DNA from: Candidatus Contendibacter sp.
GTDB lineage: Bacteria > Pseudomonadota > Gammaproteobacteria > Competibacterales > Competibacteraceae
Length of the DNA: 64,000 bases
Reading direction: 5' to 3'
Assembly: GCA_029624675.1 (NCBI GenBank)
Contig: JARSSP010000041.1
Location: 124,001-188,000, forward strand
Shown here one piece after another: positions 25,997 to 32,817 of the stretch. Positions within the stretch are counted from its first letter, which is position 1; each line of letters starts with the position of its first letter. The translations under genes were made by a program, and so were the position numbers. The notes beneath the pieces are model-generated. The model did not search any database. It was not told where the DNA came from and saw only the letters and a list, made by a program, of their open reading frames with translations.

Positions 25997-26025
25997 GGCG
26001 GGTTACGGCTGGTGCCCTAACCCGC
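25997..26025. repeat. REP-like palindrome, copy 3
   Basis: Arms GCGGGTTA (25998-26005) and TAACCCGC (26018-26025) with a 12-base loop CGGCTGGTGCCC. It shares its loop type (CGG-CTGG-G-C) with copy 4. Confidence 0.7.
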
Positions 26026-26134
26026 GCTACGCGCTAAAGACCTTTGAAATTTCCGGTGAAGGCAGGTGGGGGTTGTCGTGGAAGCGGGGAACGCCGCCCT
26101 GTTGAGGGGCCTGACCCGACTTCAATAGCGTATC

Positions 26135-26461
26135 ATGCCGCACATGGTCATCATCGAAACGCCACTTTTTACCCGAATCATCAGCGAGCTGATGAGCGAC
26201 GATGTGTACCGCGAGTTGCAAGACGCACTGATCCAACAGCCCGACAAAGGTGATCTTATTCCGGGTAGTGGCGGTTTACGCAAAGTTCGCTGGAAACTCC
26301 AAGGTCAGGGGCGACGAGGCGGCGTGCGAGTCATTTACTACTGGATGGTGACTGATGAACAACTGCGAATGCTGTATGCCTACGCCAAAAGCCAGCAGGA
26401 GAATCTAACGCCGGATCAACTGGCGATATTGCGCAAGATCGTCGAAAGGTGGACCTCATGA
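26135..26461 (+). CDS. RelE/HigB-type toxin
   Basis: A 108-residue member of the RelE/ParE superfamily, closest in layout to HigB-type mRNA interferases. The pattern is an N-terminal helix (FTRIISELMSDDVYRELQ), a Gly-rich turn (GSGGLRKVRWKL), strand RGGVRVIYYWM and a terminal LRMLYAYAKSQQENLTPDQLAIL that matches the family. It ends by overlapping the antitoxin start as ATGA, in the toxin-first order typical of HigBA. There is no clear ribosome site at the first ATG, so the second ATG (26144) is also possible. Confidence 0.85.
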   Translation: MPHMVIIETPLFTRIISELMSDDVYRELQDALIQQPDKGDLIPGSGGLRKVRWKLQGQGRRGGVRVIYYWMVTDEQLRMLYAYAKSQQENLTPDQLAILRKIVERWTS

Positions 26462-26751
26462 ACGAAAAAATGTTTGCCGAACTGCTGACCAGCGTTGAAG
26501 AAATGGACAAAATTGTGCGTGGCGAACTGGAGCCAGGACGGGTTACCCAGGTAGCTGATTTATCGGTGCGCACGATCCGCGAAAAAACCGGTCTTTCGCC
26601 AAACCGTTTTGCGCATCTGCTGGGCGTTAGCCAGCGAACGCTCAAAAACTGGGAACAGGGTCGGCGGCGTCCGGTGGGACCGGCGCGGGCGCTGCTCAAA
26701 ATTGTATCGGCGGCGCCAGAAATTGCGCTCAAATCGTTAAACAACGGGTAG
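26458..26751 (+). CDS. HigA-type antitoxin with helix-turn-helix
   Basis: A 97-residue antitoxin. A short N-terminal arm (NEKMFAELLTSVEEMDKIVRGE) is followed by the Xre/HipB-type helix-turn-helix, with IREKTGLSPNRFAHLLGVSQRTLKNWEQGRRRPVGPARAL as its recognisable core (two helices with SPNRFA and SQRTLKNWE). The ATG overlaps the toxin stop. It binds and inhibits the toxin and probably represses the operon. The pair sits among REP repeats and between two copies of a lysR fragment. Confidence 0.88.
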   Translation: MNEKMFAELLTSVEEMDKIVRGELEPGRVTQVADLSVRTIREKTGLSPNRFAHLLGVSQRTLKNWEQGRRRPVGPARALLKIVSAAPEIALKSLNNG

Positions 26752-26796
26752 CGTGTAGGGCAGGTTAGCGTAGCCGAAACTGGAGCGACGATCTCG

Positions 26797-26826
26797 TTGG
26801 GTTACGGGCTGGCGTCCTAACCCGCC
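26797..26826. repeat. REP-like palindrome, copy 4
   Basis: Core arms GGGTTA (26799-26804) and TAACCC (26818-26823) with loop CGGGCTGGCGTCC. It lies between the HigBA-type pair and the 3' end of lysR. A related half element, GGCAGGTTAGCGTAGCC, precedes it at about 26759-26776. Confidence 0.6.
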
Positions 26827-26836
26827 CTCAACTGGC

Positions 26837-27745
26837 CTAGCCGCTACCCCCCAGCAACGCGATGCACTGTTCCCGTAGCCATTGATTCGCTGGGTCGTGC
26901 TCCACATTGGCGTGCCAGTATAGATGCACGTCCAGCGGCGGAGTCGGCAATGGAAACGGCACGATCCGGTTGCCGAACTGAGCGTTGGCGATCCGCGCGT
27001 ACTGCTCCGGCATGGTCAGCAGCCAATCGGTCTGACTGACCACCCGGCAGGCCGCGAAATAATGCTGGCAGCGCAGGCCGATCCGCCGCCGATACCCCTC
27101 CCGGTTCAACTCGAAATCCTCCAGTCCCCGGCCCTGGCGGCGCGACGAGACCAGAATATGCGTCTGATCGAGATAAGCCGCCAGCGTCAATTCCTCCCCA
27201 ATCGTCGGATGTTCCGCCCGAGCCATGACGATCAGCCGGTCCTGGGAAACCCGGGTCTGGCGAATCGCATCGCCCACCGGCAAGGGGATATCCAGCGCCA
27301 GATCGAGCGCGCCGGCCGCCAGATCGGCCTCCAGCGCGCGGCGGTCAGTGCGCACGCTGCACAGTTCGATTCCCGGCGCCTCGTTCTGAATCGTTTGGAC
27401 CAGCGCCGGCAGGATCGTGGCCTCAAACACGTCGCGCAGCCCCAAATGAAACCGACGCTGCGTCTGGCGGGGATCGAAGGGCTGGCTTTGCCGGGCGCTG
27501 AGTTCCAGAGTTTGCAGCGCCTCCCGCACTGGCCCGATCAGGTTGCGGGTCAGCGGGGTCGGGACCATGGCCGAACCCTGGCGCACGAACAGCGGGTCCT
27601 TCAGCAACTCGCGCAACCGCCCCAGCGCATGGCTGAGCGCCGGCTGGCTCAGCTTCAACGCCTGGCTGGCGCGGGTGATGTTGCCTTCCCGGTGGATCGC
27701 GTCCAGCACCACGAACAGGTTCAGATCGATGCGGCTAATATGCAT
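26837..27745 (-). CDS. LysR-family transcriptional regulator
   Basis: A 302-residue LysR-type regulator. The DNA-binding domain is clear (MHISRIDLNLFVVLDAIHREGNI; then RASQALKLSQPALSHALGRLREL and FVRQGSAMVPTPLT). The ligand domain follows from about residue 95 (RRFHLGLRDVFEATILPALVQ). It diverges from the acyl-CoA dehydrogenase operon across 91 bases, the usual arrangement for control of a neighbouring operon. Its likely target is therefore that operon, with a CoA-linked or acid inducer. Residues 230 to 268 or so are encoded by the segment copied at 25826-25941. Confidence 0.9.
   Translation of the reverse strand: MHISRIDLNLFVVLDAIHREGNITRASQALKLSQPALSHALGRLRELLKDPLFVRQGSAMVPTPLTRNLIGPVREALQTLELSARQSQPFDPRQTQRRFHLGLRDVFEATILPALVQTIQNEAPGIELCSVRTDRRALEADLAAGALDLALDIPLPVGDAIRQTRVSQDRLIVMARAEHPTIGEELTLAAYLDQTHILVSSRRQGRGLEDFELNREGYRRRIGLRCQHYFAACRVVSQTDWLLTMPEQYARIANAQFGNRIVPFPLPTPPLDVHLYWHANVEHDPANQWLREQCIALLGGSG
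26943..27058 (-). repeat. Duplicated lysR fragment, copy inside the intact gene
   Basis: The source-like copy of the 116-base repeat; it codes for the region around MPEQYARIANAQFG of the LysR ligand domain. Three transitions separate it from the copy at 25826-25941, 1,117 bases away in the same orientation. Confidence 0.85.
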
Positions 27746-27836
27746 GAAATGGATTATACCGTATTCAAACTATTCATTGGATTGATCGAAAGGGGTGGGG
27801 TAGGCTGCATCCAAGTACCCACCAGAGACCGATTGC
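27746..27836. promoter_or_regulatory. Divergent promoter region, lysR and acyl-CoA dehydrogenase operon
   Basis: 91 AT-richer bases between the two start codons. The stretch TATTCAAACTATTCATTGGA (27760s-27780s) has T-N11-A spacing of the sort bound by LysR proteins. The -35 and -10 boxes cannot be assigned with confidence. Confidence 0.4.
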
Positions 27837-29069
27837 ATGGACTTCGCCTATTCCGCCAAAGCGCGCGACTACCTCGAACGCCTGACCGCCTTCATGACCG
27901 AGGAGGTGCTGCCCGCCGAGCCAATTTACGAACGGCAACTCGTTCACGGCCCGGACTGGACCCAGTGGCGGCAGCCGCCGATCATGGAGGAACTGAAGGC
28001 CAAGGCCAGAGCCGCGGGGCTGTGGAACCTGTTCTTGCCGGAAGCGGAGTACGGTCCCGGCCTGAGCAACGCCGATTACGCGCCGCTGGCCGAACTGACC
28101 GGCCGCTCGCCGATGGCGCCGGAAATCTTCAACTGCAACGCGCCGGACACCGGCAACATGGAAGTGCTAGTCAAATATGGCTCCCAGGCGCAACAGGAAA
28201 CCTGGCTCAAGCCGTTGCTGGCCGGCGCGATTCGCTCCGCGTTCTGCATGACCGAGCCGGGCGTGGCCTCCAGCGACGCCACCAACATGCAAGCCACCGC
28301 CATGATCGAGGGCGACGAGGTGGTGCTGAACGGCCGCAAGTGGTGGAGTTCCGGCATCGGTCATCCCCATTGCAAGGTAGTGATTTTCATGGGGCTGACC
28401 GACCCGAAGGCGGACAAGCACCACCAGCATTCGATGGTGCTCGCGCCACTGGACACGCCGGGCATCCAGATCGAGCGGATGTTGCCGGTGTTTGGGACCT
28501 ACGACGGGCCGTTCGGCCATGGCGAGGTCAGCTTCACCCACGTGCGCCTGCCGCTGGACGCCATCATCGCCGGGCCGGGCCGGGGCTTCGAGATTGCTCA
28601 GGGTCGGTTGGGGCCGGGCCGCATTCACCACTGTATGCGGGTCATCGGTGCGGCGGAACGGGCGCTGGAACTGCTGTGCCAGCGTTCGCTGAGCCGGGTC
28701 GCTTTCGGCCAGCCGCTGGCGCGGCTCGGCGGCAATCCCGACGTGGTGGCCGACTGCCGCATGGCCATCGAGCAAGCCCGGCTGTTGACCCTGAAGGCGG
28801 CGTGGCTGATGGACACGGTCGGGGTCAAGGGGGCGATGAGCGAGATTTCGCAGATCAAGGTGATCGCGCCCAGCATGGCGCAGCGGGTGATCGACGCCGC
28901 GATCCAGATCCACGGCGGCGCCGGCCTGTCCAACGACTTCGCGTTGACCGCGCTGTATGCCTACGCCCGGGTGCTGCGCATCGCCGACGGGCCGGACGAG
29001 GTGCACCGCAAGCTGATTGCGAAGCTGGAATACCAGAAGCAGCAAGCCAAATTCAACCGGACCGTCTGA
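27837..29069 (+). CDS. Acyl-CoA dehydrogenase, ACAD10/11-like
   Basis: A 410-residue flavoenzyme of the acyl-CoA dehydrogenase superfamily. It shows [17 protein letters not shown] (FAD and substrate loop), [18 protein letters not shown]-like segment [11 protein letters not shown], and the C-terminal [34 protein letters not shown]. Sequence traits (long [11 protein letters not shown]-terminus, [18 protein letters not shown]) point to the ACAD10/ACAD11-like branch. In LvaC and ACAD10/11 systems a related dehydrogenase works with a phosphotransferase to dehydroxylate 4-hydroxyacyl-CoAs; that partner is encoded next door. A plain medium- or long-chain dehydrogenase is the alternative. Confidence 0.85.
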   Translation: MDFAYSAKARDYLERLTAFMTEEVLPAEPIYERQLVHGPDWTQWRQPPIMEELKAKARAAGLWNLFLPEAEYGPGLSNADYAPLAELTGRSPMAPEIFNCNAPDTGNMEVLVKYGSQAQQETWLKPLLAGAIRSAFCMTEPGVASSDATNMQATAMIEGDEVVLNGRKWWSSGIGHPHCKVVIFMGLTDPKADKHHQHSMVLAPLDTPGIQIERMLPVFGTYDGPFGHGEVSFTHVRLPLDAIIAGPGRGFEIAQGRLGPGRIHHCMRVIGAAERALELLCQRSLSRVAFGQPLARLGGNPDVVADCRMAIEQARLLTLKAAWLMDTVGVKGAMSEISQIKVIAPSMAQRVIDAAIQIHGGAGLSNDFALTALYAYARVLRIADGPDEVHRKLIAKLEYQKQQAKFNRTV

Positions 29070-29076
29070 AAATTTT

Positions 29077-29115
29077 CCCCTCACCCCCAACCTCTCTCCC
29101 AAAGGAAGAGGGGAG
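29077..29115. repeat. Intergenic repeat with weak hairpin, copy A
   Basis: Sequence of the form CCTCACCCCCAACCTCT...GGAAGAGGGGAG between the dehydrogenase and phosphotransferase genes. A related element lies at 30939-30975. This type of GC-rich, purine/pyrimidine-skewed element is common between genes of proteobacteria. Confidence 0.5.
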
Positions 29116-29141
29116 TGTTTATCCAGTCTTGGAGTAACGAT

Positions 29142-30212
29142 ATGGAACAATTGATTGATCAAGCCGGCTCGGTGCGCAAGGGTGAGGAACTCGATGTGGC
29201 GAAGGCGGATGCCTTCATCAAGGCCCATCTGCCCGGCTTGAGCGGAACCCCGGAGATTCGCCAGTTCGCCGGCGGAGCGTCGAACCTGACCTATCTACTG
29301 CGCTATCCCAGCCGCGATCTGATCCTGCGTCGGCCGCCGTTCGGCCACAAGGCCAAGTCGGCGCACGACATGCTGCGCGAGGCCAGGATCATGAACGCGC
29401 TCAAGCCGATCTATCCTTACGCGCCGACCGTGGTGGCTACTTGCGATGATCCGGCGGTGATGGAGGCCGATTTCTACGTGATGGAGCGCATCAACGGCAT
29501 CATCCTTCGCCAGGATTTGCCGGAGGGTTTGAACCTCGGGGTCGAGGATACCCGCAAGCTGTGCCTGAACGTGATCGACCGGATGATCGAACTGCATCAG
29601 GTGGACTACCAGGCCGCCGGGCTGGACAGCCTGGGCAAGGGCGAGGGCTACGTGCGCCGCCAGATCAAGGGCTGGATCGACCGTTATCGCCAGGCCAAGA
29701 CCGACGACGTGGGCGATTTCGAGGCGGCCATGGCCTGGCTCAAGGATAAGATGCCGGCCAATGACGTAGCCACCTGCCTGATTCACAACGATTTCCGCTT
29801 CGACAACGTGGTGCTCGATCCCGCCAACCCGTTTGCGGTGATCGGGGTGCTGGACTGGGAAATGGCCACGCTCGGCGATCCGCTGATGGATTTGGGCAAC
29901 ACCCTGGCCTACTGGGTGCAGGCCGACGACGACGCGCTGTTCCAGCAGGTGCGCCGCCAGCCGACCCATTTGCCGGGGATGCTGACCCGCCAGGAAGTGA
30001 TCGAGTATTACGGGAGCAAGACCGGCTACCGGGTGGACAACTTCGATTTTTACGCCCTGTATGGCTTGTTCCGGCTGGCGGTGATCGTGCAGCAGATTTA
30101 CTACCGCTATTTCCACGGTCAGACCCGAAATTCGGCCTTCGCCGGTTTCGGTCACATCAGCCGTTATCTGGAAAAGCGTTGCCAGCGGCTGATCGCCGCG
30201 TCAAGGCTTTAA
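29142..30212 (+). CDS. APH-family phosphotransferase (ACAD10/11- or LvaA-like)
   Basis: A 356-residue kinase-like protein of the aminoglycoside phosphotransferase fold. ATP and catalytic motifs are visible: FAGGASNLTYLLRY near residue 40, the YVMERINGIILR hinge, IHNDFRFDNVVLD (catalytic Asp and Asn loop near residue 215) and GVLDWEMATLGDP (metal-binding Asp). Mammalian ACAD10/11 carry such a domain fused to an acyl-CoA dehydrogenase, and Pseudomonas LvaA is a separate one that phosphorylates the 4-hydroxyl of 4-hydroxyvaleryl-CoA. Together with the upstream dehydrogenase this suggests a 4-hydroxyacid route. The ATG at 29142 has GGAG upstream. A role in antibiotic resistance is not supported. 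Confidence 0.82.
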   Translation: MEQLIDQAGSVRKGEELDVAKADAFIKAHLPGLSGTPEIRQFAGGASNLTYLLRYPSRDLILRRPPFGHKAKSAHDMLREARIMNALKPIYPYAPTVVATCDDPAVMEADFYVMERINGIILRQDLPEGLNLGVEDTRKLCLNVIDRMIELHQVDYQAAGLDSLGKGEGYVRRQIKGWIDRYRQAKTDDVGDFEAAMAWLKDKMPANDVATCLIHNDFRFDNVVLDPANPFAVIGVLDWEMATLGDPLMDLGNTLAYWVQADDDALFQQVRRQPTHLPGMLTRQEVIEYYGSKTGYRVDNFDFYALYGLFRLAVIVQQIYYRYFHGQTRNSAFAGFGHISRYLEKRCQRLIAASRL

Positions 30213-30229
30213 GTTCGGAGCGGTCGGGC

Positions 30230-30934
30230 ATGAGTACGGTGGTTCTGGTGCGTCACGGTCAGGCCAGCTTCGGGGCCGACGATTACGACCGGTTGTCGCC
30301 GCTGGGCGAGGAACAGGCGCGGCTGCTGGGCGGCTGGGCCAGGGACTGCGGCTTCGACTTCGGCCAGGTCGCGCTGGGCACGGCCCGCCGCCACCGCCAG
30401 AGTGCCGAGCAATGCCTGACCGCCTACGGCGCGGGGCCAGCACCCCAGGACTGGATGGTCGATGCGGGGTTCGACGAGTTCGACCATCACGAAGTCCTGA
30501 TTCGCTTCCGGCCGGACTTGGACGCCCCGGGCGCACTCGGCCACTTCCTGGCGCAATCCGATCACCCGCATCGCGCTTTTCAACAGATGTTCGCCGCCGC
30601 CGTGGCCCGCTGGGTCGGCGGCGCGCACGACGGCGACTATCGCGAATCCTGGCCGACGTTCCGGCGGCGTTGCCAAGCGGGCCTCGACCGGCTGATGGCG
30701 ATGGTGGACCCCGCGCGGGCGGTGTGGGTGTTCACCTCCGCCGGCACGATCGGCGCTTTGCTGCAAGGCGTGCTGGCTATTCCCGACGCGCGGATTTTCG
30801 AGCTCAACTGGGCGCTGGTGAATACCGGCGTCACCCAATTGCACTACCGGCCCGGTCGGGTGAGCCTGGGCACTCTCAACGGCCAGGCGCATCTGGAACG
30901 GCAGCGGCGACCCGCGCTGATTACCTACCGCTAA
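30230..30934 (+). CDS. Histidine phosphatase (phosphoglycerate mutase-like)
   Basis: A 234-residue member of the histidine phosphatase superfamily. The phospho-acceptor His lies in VVLVRHGQASFGADDYDRLSPLG near residue 9. The arginine of the first motif, the later ESWPTFRRRCQAGLDRL helix and the conserved second His in the FTSAGTIGALL region (here Ser/Ala where many have His/Gly) complete the fold. Since the second catalytic His is not obvious, catalysis may differ. Its position after the phosphotransferase is intriguing, because it could remove a phosphate that the kinase adds, but this is only inference. ATG 30230 follows GGAGCGG. Confidence 0.78.
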   Translation: MSTVVLVRHGQASFGADDYDRLSPLGEEQARLLGGWARDCGFDFGQVALGTARRHRQSAEQCLTAYGAGPAPQDWMVDAGFDEFDHHEVLIRFRPDLDAPGALGHFLAQSDHPHRAFQQMFAAAVARWVGGAHDGDYRESWPTFRRRCQAGLDRLMAMVDPARAVWVFTSAGTIGALLQGVLAIPDARIFELNWALVNTGVTQLHYRPGRVSLGTLNGQAHLERQRRPALITYR

Positions 30935-30938
30935 CCCG

Positions 30939-30975
30939 CTCACCCCAGTTCCTCTTCCAGTGGAAGAGGGGAGAG
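30939..30975. repeat. Intergenic repeat with perfect hairpin, copy B
   Basis: CTCACCCCAGTTCCTCTTCC-AGT-GGAAGAGGGGAGAG, giving an 8-base stem CCTCTTCC/GGAAGAGG with a 3-base loop, in the gap before the first short-chain dehydrogenase. It matches the element at 29077-29115. No T-run follows, so it is not an obvious terminator. Confidence 0.55.
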
Positions 30976-30991
30976 CAGCCTAAGGAAATTG

Positions 30992-31765
30992 ATGATGACG
31001 ATTCCCAATCCCTTTGATCTGAGAGGCAAAATTGCGGCGGTGACCGGCGCCAGCCGGGGCATCGGCCAGGCGATTGCCCAACTGCTCGCCGCGCAGGGCG
31101 CGCGGGTGATCGTGTCCAGCCGCAAGCCGGACGCTTGCCGGAAAGTCGTGGAGGCCATTCAAGCCGCTGGCGGTTCGGCGGAAGCCATCGGTTGCCATAT
31201 CGGCGAGATGGACCAGATCGGCGCGTTCTTCAAGACTGTGGAGGAGAAGCACGGCCGGCTTGACATCCTGGTCAACAACGCCGCCACCAATCCATATTTG
31301 GGTCCCATCATGGACACCGACCTGGATGCTTTCCAGAAAACCGTGGATGTGAACATTCGCGGCTACTTTTTCATGTCGGCGAATGCCATCAAGCTCATGG
31401 CGAAAGCTGGCGGCGGCGCGATTGTGAATGTCGCCTCGGTCAACGGCGTGATTCCCGGTCCGCTCCAGGGCATCTATTCGATCACCAAGGCGGCGGTGAT
31501 TTCGATGACCCACGCCTTCGCCAAGGAGTGTGCGCCGCTGGGGGTGCGCGTCAACGCGCTGCTGCCGGGCGCGACCGACACCCGCTTCGCCGCCGCACTG
31601 GTCAACGATCCGGCGCTTCTGAAGCAGGCGCTGGCGCATATTCCCGTGAACCGGTTGGCGCGGCCGGAGGAAATGGCCGGCGCGGTGCTGTATCTGGTCT
31701 CGTCGGCGGCCAGCTACACCACCGGCGCCTGCCTGCCGGTGGACGGCGGTTATCTGCTAGGCTAA
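30992..31765 (+). CDS. Short-chain dehydrogenase/reductase (SDR)
   Basis: A 257-residue SDR with all the classical motifs: GASRGIGQAIAQ nucleotide-binding loop, LVNNAATNP, the catalytic triad Ser in VNVASVNGV, YSITK (Tyr and Lys), and GVRVNALLPGATDTRF; the C-terminal GACLPVDGGYLLG is typical of NADP/NAD SDRs. It resembles DHRS4-like enzymes. AAGGA lies five to eight bases before the ATGs at 30992 and 30995. The gene is the fourth of the fatty-acid related operon and probably oxidises a hydroxy or reduces a keto intermediate. Confidence 0.85.
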   Translation: MMTIPNPFDLRGKIAAVTGASRGIGQAIAQLLAAQGARVIVSSRKPDACRKVVEAIQAAGGSAEAIGCHIGEMDQIGAFFKTVEEKHGRLDILVNNAATNPYLGPIMDTDLDAFQKTVDVNIRGYFFMSANAIKLMAKAGGGAIVNVASVNGVIPGPLQGIYSITKAAVISMTHAFAKECAPLGVRVNALLPGATDTRFAAALVNDPALLKQALAHIPVNRLARPEEMAGAVLYLVSSAASYTTGACLPVDGGYLLG

Positions 31766-31780
31766 TCGAGGATCGTTTCA

Positions 31781-32623
31781 ATGAAAGAACTACAAGGCAA
31801 GGTCGCGGTGATCACCGGCGCGGCGGAAGGCATTGGCCGGGCGATTGCCGAACAGGCGGCGGCCCGGGGGATGAAGCTGGTGCTGGCCGATATTTCCGCC
31901 GCCAAGCTCGACGAAGCCGAGGCGGCGTTGCGCGCGGGCGGCGCGGAAGTCGAAGGCGTTCAGGTGGATGTGTCCAGGGCCGAGCAGGTCGAAGTTCTGG
32001 CCGCGCGGGCGTTCGAACGCTTCGGCAACGTGCATCTGCTGGTCAACAACGCCGGCGTAGCGCTGGCCAAATCCGCCTGGGAAACGACCCCCGCCGACTG
32101 GGACTGGGTGCTGGGGGTGAATCTGTACGGCGTGATTCATGGCATCCAAGCGTTCGTGCCGAGGATGCTGGAGAACGGCGAGGAAGGCCATATCGTCAAC
32201 ACCGCCTCGGTCGCTGGCCTGATCTCGCAGCCAGCGATGGCGGCCTATAACGTCAGCAAGTTTGGCGTGGTGACCCTGACCGAGGGCCTGCATCACGATC
32301 TGACTCTGCGCCAGGCCAGGCTCAAGGCGTCGGTGCTGTGTCCGGGCTGGGTCAGAACCCGCATTGCCGAGGCCGAGCGTCATCGCGACGCCGATCAACG
32401 CACCGACCCCAGCCAGCTCGATCCGGTTACGGCAAAGACCGGCCTGAGCATGTTTAAGGCGGTCCAGCAGGGCATCGCGCCGGAGCCGGTGGCCGAGGCG
32501 GTGTTCGCGGCGGTCGAGGATGGGCGGTTCTACATTTTCACTCACCCGGAAACCAAGGCCGGCGTCGGCGTCCGCATGGAAGATATCTTGCGGGAACGAT
32601 TGCCGACACTGCTGTCGGTTTGA
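31781..32623 (+). CDS. Short-chain dehydrogenase/reductase (SDR)
   Basis: A 280-residue SDR starting 16 bases after the previous gene. Motifs are VITGAAEGIGRAIAEQA, HLLVNNAGVALAKS, the catalytic Ser in VNTASVAGLI, the YNVSK Tyr/Lys pair and VLCPGWVRTRIAEA. The longer C-terminal segment (DPVTAKTGLSMFKAVQQGIAPEPVAEAV) groups it with dehydrogenases of various alcohols. It is the last gene of the operon. About 200 bases without a gene follow before the methylase gene. Confidence 0.85.
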   Translation: MKELQGKVAVITGAAEGIGRAIAEQAAARGMKLVLADISAAKLDEAEAALRAGGAEVEGVQVDVSRAEQVEVLAARAFERFGNVHLLVNNAGVALAKSAWETTPADWDWVLGVNLYGVIHGIQAFVPRMLENGEEGHIVNTASVAGLISQPAMAAYNVSKFGVVTLTEGLHHDLTLRQARLKASVLCPGWVRTRIAEAERHRDADQRTDPSQLDPVTAKTGLSMFKAVQQGIAPEPVAEAVFAAVEDGRFYIFTHPETKAGVGVRMEDILRERLPTLLSV

Positions 32624-32817
32624 AGGTGGAGCCATGAGTCCCCGTTCGCTGGCGAATGGGGATGAACAGAGGTAAGTTGATGATTTTTAAATTATAAGAT
32701 AGCTTTTCAGCGGTTGTCGGGATGGCTAGACTAATGTGCCCCTTGGGAACTGACCAGATGTTGGGCCGGAAAGAACCGATATAATAATGACGATACTTAA
32801 CCGGATAATTTTCAGCT
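32624..32817. promoter_or_regulatory. Left junction of the restriction-modification island with candidate promoter
   Basis: A short frame with a start-like GGTGGAGCCATGAGTCCCC continues from the end of the SDR gene but stops after 17 codons, and may be the remnant of a lost gene. It contains an 11-base imperfect hairpin (TCCCCGTTCGC and GCGAATGGGGA, about 32,638-32,661). From about 32,690 on the sequence is AT-rich and holds TATAAT at 32780-32785, a likely -10 box for the methylase. A convincing -35 box is not seen. Confidence 0.45.

Larger units (their letters stand above)
25577..26134. other. Non-coding stretch with copied lysR fragment and REP palindromes
   Basis: About 560 bases without an intact gene. 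It holds a 116-base piece of the downstream lysR gene (25826-25941) and two REP-like palindromes. A 66-codon leftward frame here is only the copied lysR segment fused to non-homologous sequence and does not look like a gene. The first 200 bases (25577-25780) are AT-rich and may carry the lipoprotein promoter. Confidence 0.6.

Noticed and set aside
26924..29137. Open frame of over 700 codons on the plus strand across lysR and the acyl-CoA dehydrogenase
   Set aside because: It reads lysR antisense and the dehydrogenase in another frame; composition is unlike a protein.
29142..30212. Aminoglycoside resistance kinase
   Set aside because: The fold matches, but the gene sits in a fatty-acid operon and shares the ACAD10/11-like context.
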